Assembly: GCA_031181145.1 (NCBI GenBank)
Contig: JAPSLB010000004.1
Span: 1-64,000 of the forward strand
DNA: 64,000 nucleotides
Direction: 5' to 3'
Origin: Microvirga sp.
Lineage (GTDB): Bacteria > Pseudomonadota > Alphaproteobacteria > Rhizobiales > Beijerinckiaceae
A model generated the notes under the pieces. It did not search any database, was not told the origin of the DNA, and was given only the letters and a program-made list of their open reading frames with translations. A program made the translations under genes and the position numbers. Position 1 is the stretch's first letter, and each line of letters opens with the position of its first letter. Below, one piece after another: positions 9,712-17,870 of this stretch.

Positions 9712-10030
9712 TTACCGTAAGGTCGCCAACCAAGGCTCGCAGGACTGCCCGCCCCTGTCATCGTCGTGGCGAGGCCCGGCTACTGGGCCGGCCACGGTAG
9801 GATGGGGGTCAAACCGACAGCGCGCACGGCATCGCAGTTGGGGAAGGACGCCACGTGCTTCAGCGTCGCCAGAGGGGGCCGGGGCTCAGGCTCAGCAGGC
9901 CCCAGCTGAGCACGAAGGCGCCTAGGCCCGCCAGAGCGGAAACCCTGAGCCAAGGCGAAAGGCGCCGCCGCTCGAGCGCTCACTCGGAGCGGCGCGAGAT
10001 CGTCCGGAAGCGGCTCTTCGGGCGGCGCAT
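9712..10030 (-). pseudogene. Decayed excalibur calcium-binding domain gene
   Basis: Read on the minus strand from the ATG at 10030, three frames together spell one familiar protein. Frame 1 gives MRRPKSRFRTISRRSE, an in-frame TGA, then a basic stretch and a membrane helix (VSALAGLGAFVLSWGLL) ending in a second stop. Frame 2 then gives LKHVASFPNCDAVRAVGL, the start of an excalibur domain. A short stretch YRGRPSSRA follows in another frame, and RHDDDRGGQSCEPW in a further frame ends at a TAA near 9712. The parts are in the right order for a membrane-anchored excalibur protein (NC...ARA.G...DxDxxG..CE), but one nonsense codon and at least two shifts break it. Sequencing error is the alternative. 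Confidence 0.75.
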
Positions 10031-10160
10031 CTCCTCATCGGGACCACGACCGTGACAAAGCCTCCGGCTCTTCGGCAGAACGCTCATCCAGCCCCCGTTG
10101 CACGAGACCCGTTATAACATCTTCGATGAAAACCGTTAAGCGGGGCGCATGAGAACTCGG

Positions 10161-10613
10161 TCACCGGTCCGGAAGGGTCAGCGCCGCCCGCAGCTCGTCC
10201 GGGATCCGCACGGCGCGCCCGCCGCGGACGCAGGCGACCACCACGTCGGCGGCAACGAGAACCTCGTCGCCCCGGCGCACCTCCTGAGACAGCGTCATCG
10301 AGGCCCCGCGCATCTCCTTCGGCCGGGTGACCACGGTGAGCACGTCGTCCATGAGAGCCGCGCCCAGAAAGTCGATGCTCATCTTGCGGACCACGAAGGC
10401 GAGCCCGTCCATCTCTGCGTGAAGATTTGATTGCGCCACCTCGACGGCGCGCAACAGTTCCGTGCGCCCGCGCTCCAGGAAGCGCAAATAGCTCGCGTGA
10501 TACACGCGGGCGGAAAAGTCTGTGTCCTCGTAATAGACGCGGACCGGCAGAACATGCGCGCCGTCCCGCATGAGGCCGGACAGATGGGGCCAGAGATGTT
10601 CCGCCTCACTCAT
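10161..10613 (-). CDS. ybgC: Tol-Pal associated acyl-CoA thioesterase YbgC
   Basis: 150 residues, hot-dog fold of the 4-hydroxybenzoyl-CoA thioesterase type. The motif [29 protein letters not shown] contains the catalytic Asp of the family. The start at 10613 has GGAG six bases upstream and overlaps the end of ruvB by 8 nt, so the gene is probably coupled to ruvB. YbgC genes usually sit directly before tolQ. Here the excalibur remnant separates them. Confidence 0.92.
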   Translation of the reverse strand: MSEAEHLWPHLSGLMRDGAHVLPVRVYYEDTDFSARVYHASYLRFLERGRTELLRAVEVAQSNLHAEMDGLAFVVRKMSIDFLGAALMDDVLTVVTRPKEMRGASMTLSQEVRRGDEVLVAADVVVACVRGGRAVRIPDELRAALTLPDR

Positions 10614-11652
10614 CCCCGTCTCCATTGAACAGGCCGAACTGCGCGGTCGTCTCGCGCGTGGGCTCGGGGACGCCGAGATGCTTGAAGGCATGGGGCGTGA
10701 GGATGCGTCCGCGTGGGGTGCGCTGGACGAAGCCTTTCTGAATGAGATAGGGCTCGATGATGTCCTCGATGGCGTCGCGCGGCTCGGAGAGCGCCGCCGC
10801 GATCGTCTCGATGCCCACGGGGCCGCCGCCGAAGGAGCCGGCGATCATGGTCAGATATTTGCGATCCATCAGGTCGAGGCCGATGGGGTCCACGTCGAGC
10901 AGACGCAGCGACCGGTCCGCCAACTCGCGAGACACGATGTCGACTCCCTCGACGATGGCGAAATCGCGCACGCGGCGTAAGAGACGGCCCGCGATGCGCG
11001 GCGTGCCGCGGGCGCGGCGTGCGATCTCGTTCGCGCCCTCCTCGCTCATGTTCAGGCCGAGCACGCGCGCGCCGCGGCGCACGATGAGCTCCAATTCCTC
11101 GACGGTGTAGAACTCGAGGCGGATCGGGATGCCGAAGCGGTCGCGCAAGGGTGTCGTGAGCAGGCCCGCTCGGGTGGTGGCGCCCACCAGGGTGAATTTC
11201 GGCAGCTCGATCTTCACCGAGCGCGCCGCGGGGCCTTCGCCGATGATCAGGTCGAGCTGGTAATCCTCCATGGCGGGATAGAGGATTTCCTCCACCGCCG
11301 GGTTGAGGCGATGGATCTCGTCGATGAAGAGCACGTCGCGCTCTTCCAGATTGGTGAGCTGGGCCGCCAGGTCGCCCGCCTTGGCTATGACGGGACCAGA
11401 GGTGGAGCGGAAGTTCACGCCGAGTTCGCGGGCGACGATCTGCGCCAGCGTGGTCTTGCCGAGGCCGGGCGGGCCAACGAAGAGCACGTGATCGAGCGCA
11501 TCGCCCCGGGCCTTGGCGGCGTCGATGAAAACCTGAAGGTTGGCGCGCGCCGCGGCCTGGCCCGTGAAGTCGGAAAGCGACAGAGGCCGGATCGACGCGT
11601 CGACATCGTCCTCACGTTTTTCGGGGCTGAGCAGGCGGCGTGAATCGGTCAA
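10606..11652 (-). CDS. ruvB: Holliday junction branch migration helicase RuvB
   Basis: 348 residues. AAA+ ATPase with Walker [11 protein letters not shown] at about 60-69, Walker [11 protein letters not shown] near 110, the arginine-finger motif [18 protein letters not shown], and the C-terminal winged helix with [17 protein letters not shown]. RuvB hexamers pump DNA through the RuvA-bound Holliday junction. It lies 95 nt downstream of ruvA. Confidence 0.98.
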   Translation of the reverse strand: MTDSRRLLSPEKREDDVDASIRPLSLSDFTGQAAARANLQVFIDAAKARGDALDHVLFVGPPGLGKTTLAQIVARELGVNFRSTSGPVIAKAGDLAAQLTNLEERDVLFIDEIHRLNPAVEEILYPAMEDYQLDLIIGEGPAARSVKIELPKFTLVGATTRAGLLTTPLRDRFGIPIRLEFYTVEELELIVRRGARVLGLNMSEEGANEIARRARGTPRIAGRLLRRVRDFAIVEGVDIVSRELADRSLRLLDVDPIGLDLMDRKYLTMIAGSFGGGPVGIETIAAALSEPRDAIEDIIEPYLIQKGFVQRTPRGRILTPHAFKHLGVPEPTRETTAQFGLFNGDGDE

Positions 11653-11747
11653 AGAGAGTTACCTTCCAAAGGCTTCATATAAACGGTGGGACACTAATAC
11701 GCCATTCTTAACGAGATCAAAACAGGAACACTTCGACCCTGTCCGGC

Positions 11748-12365
11748 TCAACGGGCCAGCTCCCTTAAGCCCAGCCGGATCAGCGTCTTCGCCTCGGCTT
11801 CCTCGCCCGCCTGCTTCATGGCGGCCGCCACAGCCGCCGAGGCCTGGACCTGCGGATAGCCGAGATTGACCAGGGCCGAGATGGCGTCTGCCACCGGCGC
11901 GGGGGCGCTCTTGTCCTCCACCGCGCCCGTGAGGCGGATCAGGGCCGGATCGACGGGGGTGAAGGCCGGAGCCTTGTCCTTGAGTTCCGAGACGATGCGC
12001 TGCGCGAGCTTCGGCCCGACGCCGGGCCCGCGGGCGACGGAGGCCTTGTCGCCGGTGGCGATGGCCGTCGCTAAGCCGCCGGGATCGAGCACGGAGAGGA
12101 TGCCGAGCGCCACCTTGGAGCCGACCCCCTGCACGCTCTGAAGGAGGCGGAACCATTCGCGCTCCGAATCCGACCGGAAGCCGAAGAGGCGGATCATGTC
12201 CTCGCGGACATGGGTCTCGATGGCCAGGGTGGCCGCCTCGCCGATGGGCGGCAGGTTCTGCAGCGTGCGGGAGGAGCAATGAACCACATAGCCGACCCCG
12301 TGCACGTCGATGATGACGAAGTCGTCGCCGTAGGAATCCACCACGCCTTTGAGTTTGCCGATCAC
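11748..12365 (-). CDS. ruvA: Holliday junction DNA-binding subunit RuvA
   Basis: 205 residues. An N-terminal OB-fold ([26 protein letters not shown] in part), a central helix-hairpin-helix pair with [16 protein letters not shown] and [17 protein letters not shown], and a small C-terminal domain III that contacts RuvB. It tetramerises on four-way junctions. The ruvC-ruvA-ruvB order is complete and all on the minus strand. Confidence 0.98.
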   Translation of the reverse strand: MIGKLKGVVDSYGDDFVIIDVHGVGYVVHCSSRTLQNLPPIGEAATLAIETHVREDMIRLFGFRSDSEREWFRLLQSVQGVGSKVALGILSVLDPGGLATAIATGDKASVARGPGVGPKLAQRIVSELKDKAPAFTPVDPALIRLTGAVEDKSAPAPVADAISALVNLGYPQVQASAAVAAAMKQAGEEAEAKTLIRLGLRELAR

Positions 12366-12470
12366 GTTCGTCTTTGCTCCTGCTCCCCTCCTCCTCGCAG
12401 GGAGGGATCAATGGTGGGCGCGCACAGTCGGGGCACGCCGTGTGCTCCAGGCTGCTCCCGAGCCATACAA

Positions 12471-12559
12471 CGTCATGGCCGGGCCTGTCCCGGCCATCCC
12501 GATGAAGAAAAGCACCGCGCCTCGCCGATCGGGATCACCGGCGCAGGGCCGATGATGAC
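12471..12559 (+). repeat. Bipartite palindromic intergenic repeat, copy 1
   Basis: Left arm CGTCATGGCCGGGCCTGTCC and onward forms an imperfect hairpin with CCCGGCCAT. The right arm ATCGGGATCACCGG...GGGCCGATGATGAC is shared with copies near 16.8, 25.1 and 42.5 kb. It sits in the ruvC-ruvA gap. Confidence 0.75.
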
Positions 12560-12579
12560 AGTGGTTGCTCTGTAACATC

Positions 12580-13083
12580 TCAAAGGCTGGCCGCCAAAGC
12601 GCGGGCCTTGCGGTGGTGGGCATGCGCGATGGCGATGGCGAGGGCGTCGGCCGCATCCGCCTTCTTGAAGTCCGCCTTGGGCAGCAGGATCTTCACCATG
12701 GCCTGCACCTGGTCCTTCTCGGCATGGCCGACGCCCACCACGGTCTTCTTGACCTGGTTCGCGCCGTATTCCGCCACGGGCAGGCCGTGGAGCGCGGGCA
12801 CCAGCAGAGACATGGCACGGGCCTGACCGAGCTTGAGAGTCGCCTGCGCGTCCTTGTTCACGAAGGTTTCCTCGACCGCGACCTCGTCGGGCGTCCAGGC
12901 GCGGATGACCTCGGTGATGCGGTCGTGGAGCTGCTTGAGGCGAAGCGCCAGATCGAGATCCCCGTCCGAGGTCACGACCCCGCAGGCCACGAAGGAAAGC
13001 TTCGTCCCCTCGACGGTGATGATGCCCCAGCCCGTGTTGCGCAGGCCGGGATCGAGGCCGAGGATGCGGACGCGCTCAGTCAA
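12580..13083 (-). CDS. ruvC: Crossover junction endodeoxyribonuclease RuvC
   Basis: 167 residues from a TTG start at 13083. The TTG is chosen because GGAGGAGGA lies just upstream at good spacing and the usual RuvC N terminus ([15 protein letters not shown]) follows immediately; longer starts would read through a dispersed repeat. The catalytic acidic residues of the RNase H-like fold are visible: Asp in GLDPG, Glu in [11 protein letters not shown], and the Asp pair in [15 protein letters not shown]. RuvC resolves Holliday junctions with RuvAB. The gap to ruvA carries a palindromic repeat. Confidence 0.95.
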   Translation of the reverse strand: MTERVRILGLDPGLRNTGWGIITVEGTKLSFVACGVVTSDGDLDLALRLKQLHDRITEVIRAWTPDEVAVEETFVNKDAQATLKLGQARAMSLLVPALHGLPVAEYGANQVKKTVVGVGHAEKDQVQAMVKILLPKADFKKADAADALAIAIAHAHHRKARALAASL

Positions 13084-13098
13084 GAAATCCTCCTCCAC

Positions 13099-13183
13099 CG
13101 TCATGCCCGGGCTCGTCCCTGGCATCCACGTCTTCATCCCGCTCAAAGGCGTGGATGGCCGGAGCAAGTCCGGCCGCGACGAC
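13099..13183 (+). repeat. Palindromic intergenic repeat, variant copy
   Basis: Begins CGTCATGCCCGGGCTCGTCC and ends GGATGGCCGGAGCAAGTCCGG, with the arms able to pair through GGCATCCACGTCTT and GGCGTGGATGGCC. It fills most of the yebC-ruvC gap and ends 15 nt from the ruvC start. Confidence 0.65.
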
Positions 13184-13192
13184 AATCCTCGC

Positions 13193-13939
13193 TTACCCGG
13201 CCATCTTCTGCATGAGGGCGTCGGAGAGTTCGAAGTTGCCGTAGACGTTCTGGACATCGTCGTGCTCTTCTAGCGATTCCATGAGCCTCATGAGCTTCTC
13301 GCCGGTCTCGTCGTCCACGGAAACCGGCGTCTGGGGCTTCCAGACGAGCTTGGAAGCCTTCGGCTCGCCGAACTTGTCCTCCAACGCCTTGGTGACCTCG
13401 TTCAGCGAGCCCTGGTCGCAATAGATCTCGTGGCCGTCCTCGGTGGAGACCACGTCGTCGGCGCCCGCCTCGATGGCGGCTTCCAGCATGGCGTCCGCGT
13501 CGGCGACACCGGCCGGGAATTCCACGAGGCCGACGCGGTCGAACATGAAGGACACCGCGCCGGTCTCGGCAAGATTACCGCCGCTCTTGGTGAAATAGGA
13601 GCGGATGTCGGAGGCCGTGCGGTTGCGGTTGTCGGTCATCGCCTCGACGATGATGGCAGCACCCCCGGGGCCGTAGCCCTCGTAACGGATCTCCTCGTAG
13701 TTCTCGCCGTCATTGCCCGACGCCTTGTTGATGGCGCGCTGAATGTTGTCCTTGGGCATGTTCTCGGCGCGGGCCGCGAGGATCGCGGCGCGCAGGCGTG
13801 GATTCATGTTCGGATCGGGCGCGCCCATCTTGGCCGCCACGGTGATTTCGCGGGCGAGCTTGGAGAAGAGCTTGGAGCGCATCGCATCCTGGCGCCCCTT
13901 GCGATGCATGATGTTCTTGAATTGCGAGTGTCCGGCCAT
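13193..13939 (-). CDS. YebC/PmpR family protein
   Basis: 248 residues beginning [18 protein letters not shown], the family signature. Also present are [26 protein letters not shown] and [14 protein letters not shown]. Family members bind DNA as regulators, and recent work on some members links them to translation at proline-rich stretches. Which applies here cannot be told from sequence. It lies upstream of ruvC, a widely conserved neighbourhood. Confidence 0.95.
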   Translation of the reverse strand: MAGHSQFKNIMHRKGRQDAMRSKLFSKLAREITVAAKMGAPDPNMNPRLRAAILAARAENMPKDNIQRAINKASGNDGENYEEIRYEGYGPGGAAIIVEAMTDNRNRTASDIRSYFTKSGGNLAETGAVSFMFDRVGLVEFPAGVADADAMLEAAIEAGADDVVSTEDGHEIYCDQGSLNEVTKALEDKFGEPKASKLVWKPQTPVSVDDETGEKLMRLMESLEEHDDVQNVYGNFELSDALMQKMAG

Positions 13940-14071
13940 CGGGGCCTCCGAGATAACCGCCGAGAGCGGCCCGGTGACAGGCGCTCGTCAGGCTCGTGAA
14001 TGTTGACGATGGAGGGCTTATAAGGCGGCGAAGGGCCCGAGGCCAAGCCCCCCGGGGCGAATGCCGCCAAC

Positions 14072-14761
14072 TTAAAACCCGAGCCATGACGGGATATGGG
14101 CGATGGCGGCCATGACAAGGTGATAGGAGGCGCCCAGCACCGTCGCCGTGTAGGCGAGCCCCGCGAGCCCGATGAGATAGCCCAGAATCAGCAGATAGCC
14201 ATCCTCCTCCATCACCGCGATGGAGGCGATGACAAGGGCGATGGAGGGCGGGAAATTGGTGCCGGGGAAGGGAATGAGCACACAAAGGGCCACCAGGAAC
14301 GCGAAAAGCCCCACCATCCGGTCCCCCACAGGACCGAACAGAAGGGGCAGCCTCGGCCGGCAATAGCTTTCGAGTTTCTGAAGCTTGGGTTCGGCGATGT
14401 CGATCAGGCGCTTGAACTTCGCGACCGAGACCGTCTGGCGCAGGATGAAGGCGGGCAGCCAGGGCCGTTTGTGGCCCAGCATCATCTGGATCCCGAAGAT
14501 CAGAACCGGCGTCCCCACGATCCCCGCGATGCCGGGCACGTTCGGCACGCAATTGGGCAGGGAGAACAGGATCAGCACGAAGCCGAAGGCGCGCTCGCCG
14601 AAGGCTTCGATGATCTCACGGATGGAGATCACCTCCCCCTTGGCGTCGTCGATCACGGCGCGCAGCACGGCGGAGGCACTTTGGTGCTCGTGCGCCCGGT
14701 GAAAATCGCTGTCCTCGCGGTAAGGGCGTCTGGCGCTGGCAGGCTCTGTCTTGGCGTCCAC
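14072..14761 (-). CDS. ExoD-family exopolysaccharide synthesis membrane protein
   Basis: 229 residues from a GTG at 14761, preferred over ATGs further upstream because GGAGG lies six bases before it. The ExoD core is seen in GEVISIREIIEAFGERAFG, LFSLPNCVPNVPGIAG and LIPFPGTNFPPSIALVIASI, with about four membrane helices. Rhizobial ExoD affects exopolysaccharide and alkali tolerance; the molecular function is unknown. It is separated from yebC by 132 nt without obvious features. Confidence 0.85.
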   Translation of the reverse strand: MDAKTEPASARRPYREDSDFHRAHEHQSASAVLRAVIDDAKGEVISIREIIEAFGERAFGFVLILFSLPNCVPNVPGIAGIVGTPVLIFGIQMMLGHKRPWLPAFILRQTVSVAKFKRLIDIAEPKLQKLESYCRPRLPLLFGPVGDRMVGLFAFLVALCVLIPFPGTNFPPSIALVIASIAVMEEDGYLLILGYLIGLAGLAYTATVLGASYHLVMAAIAHIPSWLGF

Positions 14762-14835
14762 CGGTATCCTCCGTGGCGCAAAGATGGGAATGGTCCTCAT
14801 CCAAGCCAAGGCTCGAAGAGGCAAAATGGCTCCTG

Positions 14836-15657
14836 CTAGTCCCAGAATCGAGGCCAGGCTTCCTCAAGGTGAGGTCCGAGCCGGACCGCCGCCGCCCGCA
14901 CCGCAAGGCCGGTCCGATCGTCCGTTTCCACCGCGATCCCCGAGAGCGTGCCCTCGCCGAGTCCCGGCTCGAGCCGGGCGCCCGGGGTTTTTTGGAGGAA
15001 GCGGCGGATGGGCTCCTCCTTCTGCATGCCGAGGATGGAATCGTAATCGCCGCACATGCCCGCATCCGTCATATAGGCGGTGCCGCCGGGCAGGACCCGG
15101 TGATCGGCGGTGGGCACATGGGTGTGGGTGCCGACCACGAGACTTGCCCGCCCGTCGAGATAGTGACCCATGGCCTCCTTCTCGCTGGTGGCCTCCGCGT
15201 GGACATCCACGAGGATGGCGTCGGCCACCTGTCCCAGGGGGCAGTCGTCAAGGGCCTGATCGACCGCCGCGAAGGGATCGTCCAGCGCATCCATGTAGAG
15301 GCGCCCCATAACGTTCACCACCAGGATACGGGCTCCCGAGCGGGTCTCGATGAGGTTCGCCCCGCGTCCCGGCGTGCCGGGCGGGTAGTTCGCGGGGCGA
15401 AGGAGCCTCGGCTGGCGCTCGATGAACACGAGCGTCTCGCGCTGGTCCCAGGTGTGGTTGCCGAGGGTGATGGCGTCGGCGCCCGCGTTCAGGATCTCGT
15501 CGCAGATCGCCTCGGTGATGCCGAACCCCCCGGCCGAGTTCTCTCCGTTGATCACCACGCAATCGAGGCTCCAGCGCTCCCGAAGGCCCGGCAGCCGCTC
15601 GATCACCGCGTTGCGGCCGGCGCGCCCGACGATGTCGCCGAGGAAGAGGATACGCAT
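14836..15657 (-). CDS. YmdB-like metallophosphoesterase (TIGR00282 family)
   Basis: 273 residues. The N terminus MRILFLGDIVGRAGRNAV holds the first metal ligand Asp. ENSAGGFGIT, TLGNHTWDQRE, VDVHAEATSEKEA and VGTHTHVPTAD supply the rest of the dinuclear metal site. B. subtilis YmdB is a 2',3'- and 3',5'-cyclic nucleotide phosphodiesterase that affects biofilm development; the substrate here is not known. It begins 9 nt after the cyclo-ligase gene, so the two are probably one operon. Confidence 0.9.
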   Translation of the reverse strand: MRILFLGDIVGRAGRNAVIERLPGLRERWSLDCVVINGENSAGGFGITEAICDEILNAGADAITLGNHTWDQRETLVFIERQPRLLRPANYPPGTPGRGANLIETRSGARILVVNVMGRLYMDALDDPFAAVDQALDDCPLGQVADAILVDVHAEATSEKEAMGHYLDGRASLVVGTHTHVPTADHRVLPGGTAYMTDAGMCGDYDSILGMQKEEPIRRFLQKTPGARLEPGLGEGTLSGIAVETDDRTGLAVRAAAVRLGPHLEEAWPRFWD

Positions 15658-15666
15658 GATGGTCCT

Positions 15667-16251
15667 TTAAGCAGGCTTGGTCCGAATGAGCTCGGTTTCC
15701 GTGATCACGAGGTCGAGCAGGCGGTCATGCTCCTCGACCGGAACCTGCTCGATCTCCTGAACCGCATAAGCCAGGCCGATGGTCAAGACCGGATGCTGCG
15801 CCTCGAGCGCCGCGATGGCCCGATCAAAGTGTCCCTTGCCGTAGCCGATGCGCCCTCCCCTCCGGTCGAAGGCGGCCAAGGGCATGATGAGGCATTTTGG
15901 GAAAACCTCCGGGGCGTCCGGCCCGGGCTCGCGCACGCCGAAGCCGCCTTTGACCAGCACGTCGCCCGGCTGCCAGAGGCGCCAGCTCAAATGGGGGTGC
16001 AGAATTTGGGAAAGAGCCACGTCCTGCCCGCGCTCCAGGAGCGCCTCCAGGAGCGGGCGCGGATCGACCTCGCTGCGGATGGGCCAGTAGGCTCCCACGG
16101 GAGTGACGCCCCGCAGTTCGGGAAAACCGAGGGCTCGTTCGGTGATCGTCCGAGCCGCCTCCTCGCGGAAAGCCTTATCGAGCCCGTCCCGGCGGGCGAG
16201 CGCCTCGGTGCGGAGCTGTTCTTTCAAGACCGGCAGAGGAAGAGAATGCAT
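15667..16251 (-). CDS. fau: 5-formyltetrahydrofolate cyclo-ligase
   Basis: 194 residues. It converts 5-formyl-THF to 5,10-methenyl-THF with ATP. Family motifs include the C-terminal RGGRIGYGKGHFDRAIA nucleotide-binding loop and GLAYAVQEIEQVPVEEHDRLLDLVITE. It follows the predicted 6S RNA, and the order zapA-ssrS-fau is conserved from gamma- to alphaproteobacteria. Confidence 0.93.
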   Translation of the reverse strand: MHSLPLPVLKEQLRTEALARRDGLDKAFREEAARTITERALGFPELRGVTPVGAYWPIRSEVDPRPLLEALLERGQDVALSQILHPHLSWRLWQPGDVLVKGGFGVREPGPDAPEVFPKCLIMPLAAFDRRGGRIGYGKGHFDRAIAALEAQHPVLTIGLAYAVQEIEQVPVEEHDRLLDLVITETELIRTKPA

Positions 16252-16261
16252 ACGTGCGGAG

Positions 16262-16411
16262 CCACAAAAGCCGTCGGAGAAGCGATCCCGGGAACCTACA
16301 AAGTAGGTGGGCGCCGTATGTCCCGGCCCACGGACCGGGTCAGGGACAGCTCCCTTCAGGATCGATAAGGCCCCGGGGAATATGAACTCCTAACGCGCCC
16401 CGCAGCCCCGC
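16262..16411 (-). ncRNA. ssrS: 6S RNA (SsrS), predicted
   Basis: Placed by synteny (between zapA and the cyclo-ligase gene, same strand) and by foldable sequence. On the minus strand ATCGATCC can pair with GGGATCG, enclosing a GC hairpin CCCGGTCCGTGGGCCGGG and an ACCTAC/GTAGGT hairpin, and TTAGGAG can pair with CTTCTCC nearer the ends. This leaves an open central region like the RNA polymerase-binding bubble of 6S RNA. 6S RNA sequesters the sigma70 holoenzyme in stationary phase. The ends are approximate, inferred from a promoter upstream and the cyclo-ligase ATG downstream. Confidence 0.7.
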
Positions 16412-16417
16412 CTTTCC

Positions 16418-16446
16418 TATGTAGGGACGAAGGGAGCCGGTTGGAA
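16418..16446 (-). promoter_or_regulatory. Candidate promoter of the 6S RNA gene
   Basis: TTCCAA, 17-nt spacer, TACATA on the minus strand, about 7 nt before the predicted RNA start. It resembles a sigma70-type promoter with a weak -35. Confidence 0.4.
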
Positions 16447-16546
16447 GGGGAAAAGTGCACGAGGCTTCATCTTCTTGGAGGACGCGGGGGCGTGACCTAC
16501 CCCCAATGGGGTAAGGAGCCGACACCGTAGTTCTACGGATGGCACC

Positions 16547-16783
16547 ATGCCCACTCCCCCCAGCATCCTCTCCATGATGCGGGAGGTGCTGCACATGCTC
16601 GGCAACATCGATGCCGAGTATGAGATCCGGCTCGACCGGGTCGAGCAGAGCACCGCCAATCCGAGGCTGAAAGCCCATCTCAAGGGGAAGATCAGGGCCG
16701 CCCATCGCGAGCGGCGAGAGCCCTATGTGGAACTCCTGGCCTCGCTGCGCCAGCGCCGGCAGCGGCTGTCGCGCGATGCCTGA
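16547..16783 (+). CDS. Small basic helical protein, unrecognised
   Basis: 78 residues. I do not recognise a family. It looks coding because nearly all third positions are G or C over its whole length. The product is charged and predicted helical (EYEIRLDRVEQSTANPRLKA, then KIRAAHRERREPYVELLASL). There is no signal or membrane segment. No good Shine-Dalgarno precedes the ATG; an AAGGAG lies about 28 nt upstream, too far to serve it. It runs opposite to zapA and ssrS and interrupts their usual spacing. Confidence 0.65.
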   Translation: MPTPPSILSMMREVLHMLGNIDAEYEIRLDRVEQSTANPRLKAHLKGKIRAAHRERREPYVELLASLRQRRQRLSRDA

Positions 16784-16794
16784 GGCACTCACGC

Positions 16795-16880
16795 CGTCAT
16801 CGGCCTTCGCCGGTAATCCCGATGGGTGAGACACGACGCTCCCGCTGACTGGGATGGACGGAACAAGCCGGGCCATGACG
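16795..16880 (-). repeat. Bipartite palindromic intergenic repeat, copy 2
   Basis: Reads CGTCATCGGCCTTCGCCGGT and AATCCCGAT on the left and GATGGACGGAACAAGCCGGG...CCATGACG on the right. This is the reverse complement of the layout at 12471-12559 and 42526-42613. It fills the gap between the small plus-strand gene and zapA. Confidence 0.75.
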
Positions 16881-16897
16881 ATTGGGAACCAAGCGTC

Positions 16898-17266
16898 TTA
16901 TCCCTCCGGCGCGCTCGGAGCATTCAGGCTGCGCGCCAACCACTCGATCCGCTCGGCCGCCTTATGAACGCCCTGTGCCAGTCTCGTCTCGACCATCCGG
17001 GCGCGCTCGTCTCCGGACGAGGATTTCAGGCGGGCCAGCTCCGCCTCCAGGCTCACGAGGCGCTTCCTGGCCGCATCAAGCTCGTCGGCCTGGGCGATGG
17101 CCGCCATGACGTGAAGGCGCAGGTCGCCGATCTCGCCGAAGGCGGCGCGCATCTCCCCGATCTTGGCATCATAGGACTCGGCCAGCCGCTCCAGATGCGC
17201 CTGCTCGCCCTCGGCGCAGGCGATCCGATAGGTCTGCCCGGCGATGGCAACCGTGACGTAAGCCAT
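16898..17266 (-). CDS. zapA: Cell division protein ZapA
   Basis: 122 residues. The N terminus MAYVTVAIAGQTYRIACAEG and the following HLERLAESYDAKIGEMR are typical of ZapA; the C-terminal half is a coiled coil. ZapA bundles FtsZ filaments at the division ring. It starts 3 nt after a DUF4164 coiled-coil gene, which forms an operon with zapA in many Hyphomicrobiales. Confidence 0.93.
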   Translation of the reverse strand: MAYVTVAIAGQTYRIACAEGEQAHLERLAESYDAKIGEMRAAFGEIGDLRLHVMAAIAQADELDAARKRLVSLEAELARLKSSSGDERARMVETRLAQGVHKAAERIEWLARSLNAPSAPEG

Positions 17267-17269
17267 GGC

Positions 17270-17563
17270 CTAGCCCTCTTCCGGCTCGAGCTGACCGGCC
17301 TGGGCCAGCACGTTCTGGACCGCGAGAATCGCCAGCTGAACGCGCCTGCCCACGTCGTCCGTGGCGGCCTCGAAGCGATGGAGGCGAGTGAGAGCCCCGT
17401 CCAGCTCCTCGGCGAGGCGGGAGCGGTCGTCCTGCATGAGCTGGAGCTCGGTCTCCAGGCTGCCCCGGCGCTTTTCGGCGTCGAGACGGCGGGACACCGA
17501 GGCCTCGAGAAGCCCCAGGGCAGCATCGAGCCGTTTCATCGCATCGTCAAGGGGGGACGTCAT
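17270..17563 (-). CDS. DUF4164 coiled-coil protein
   Basis: 97 residues from the ATG at 17563 (GGAGG just upstream; an ATG at 17584 is possible). Almost entirely a heptad coiled coil ([20 protein letters not shown]). The function is unknown. Its tight coupling to zapA (3-nt gap) suggests a role at the divisome, perhaps resembling ZapB; that is inference. Confidence 0.8.
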   Translation of the reverse strand: MTSPLDDAMKRLDAALGLLEASVSRRLDAEKRRGSLETELQLMQDDRSRLAEELDGALTRLHRFEAATDDVGRRVQLAILAVQNVLAQAGQLEPEEG

Positions 17564-17593
17564 TCTGCCTCCGGGAATCGGCATGAGACTAGC

Positions 17594-17629
17594 GCATCGT
17601 TCTGAAAAGTGGATCCGGTTTTCACTGAC
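17594..17629 (+). repeat. Dispersed 36-bp repeat (GAAAAGTGG family), copy 1
   Basis: GCATCGTTCTGAAAAGTGGA followed by TCCGGTTTTCACTGAC. Near-identical copies lie at 53883-53917 (inverted) and 37787-37820. The rest of the roughly 307-nt DUF4164-tkt gap shows no gene. A GC hairpin (GCCCCTTTGCGGGGC) lies near 17833. Confidence 0.6.
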
Positions 17630-17870
17630 GGGTGCCTCCAGGTCGCCGGCGCGGTCCCTCGTGTCCGCCTCGGCGATCCGCGTCCAGGAAGCGAGCGCAA
17701 GCTCCCCCTCGGTCCGCAGGTCTAGGCAGACGAGCCCGAAGGAGCAACGGTCCTTTGGAGGATTAGGCCCTGTGACGTCTTTGACTCAGCCCCCCCGCGT
17801 GTTAAGGAGCCCACGCCTTTTCCAGACAGACCCGCCCCTTTGCGGGGCTTCAAGATTTGTGGATCACGCC

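Noticed and set aside
9780-9983. 67-codon minus-strand frame from 9983 as an intact gene
   Set aside because: It reads only the middle excalibur piece; its upstream part is out of frame with the membrane helix, so it is one fragment of the pseudogene.
17361-17870. N-terminal extension of transketolase
   Set aside because: The extension is Ser/Arg-rich, overlaps the DUF4164 gene on the other strand and contains a dispersed repeat; the family N terminus begins at 17871.
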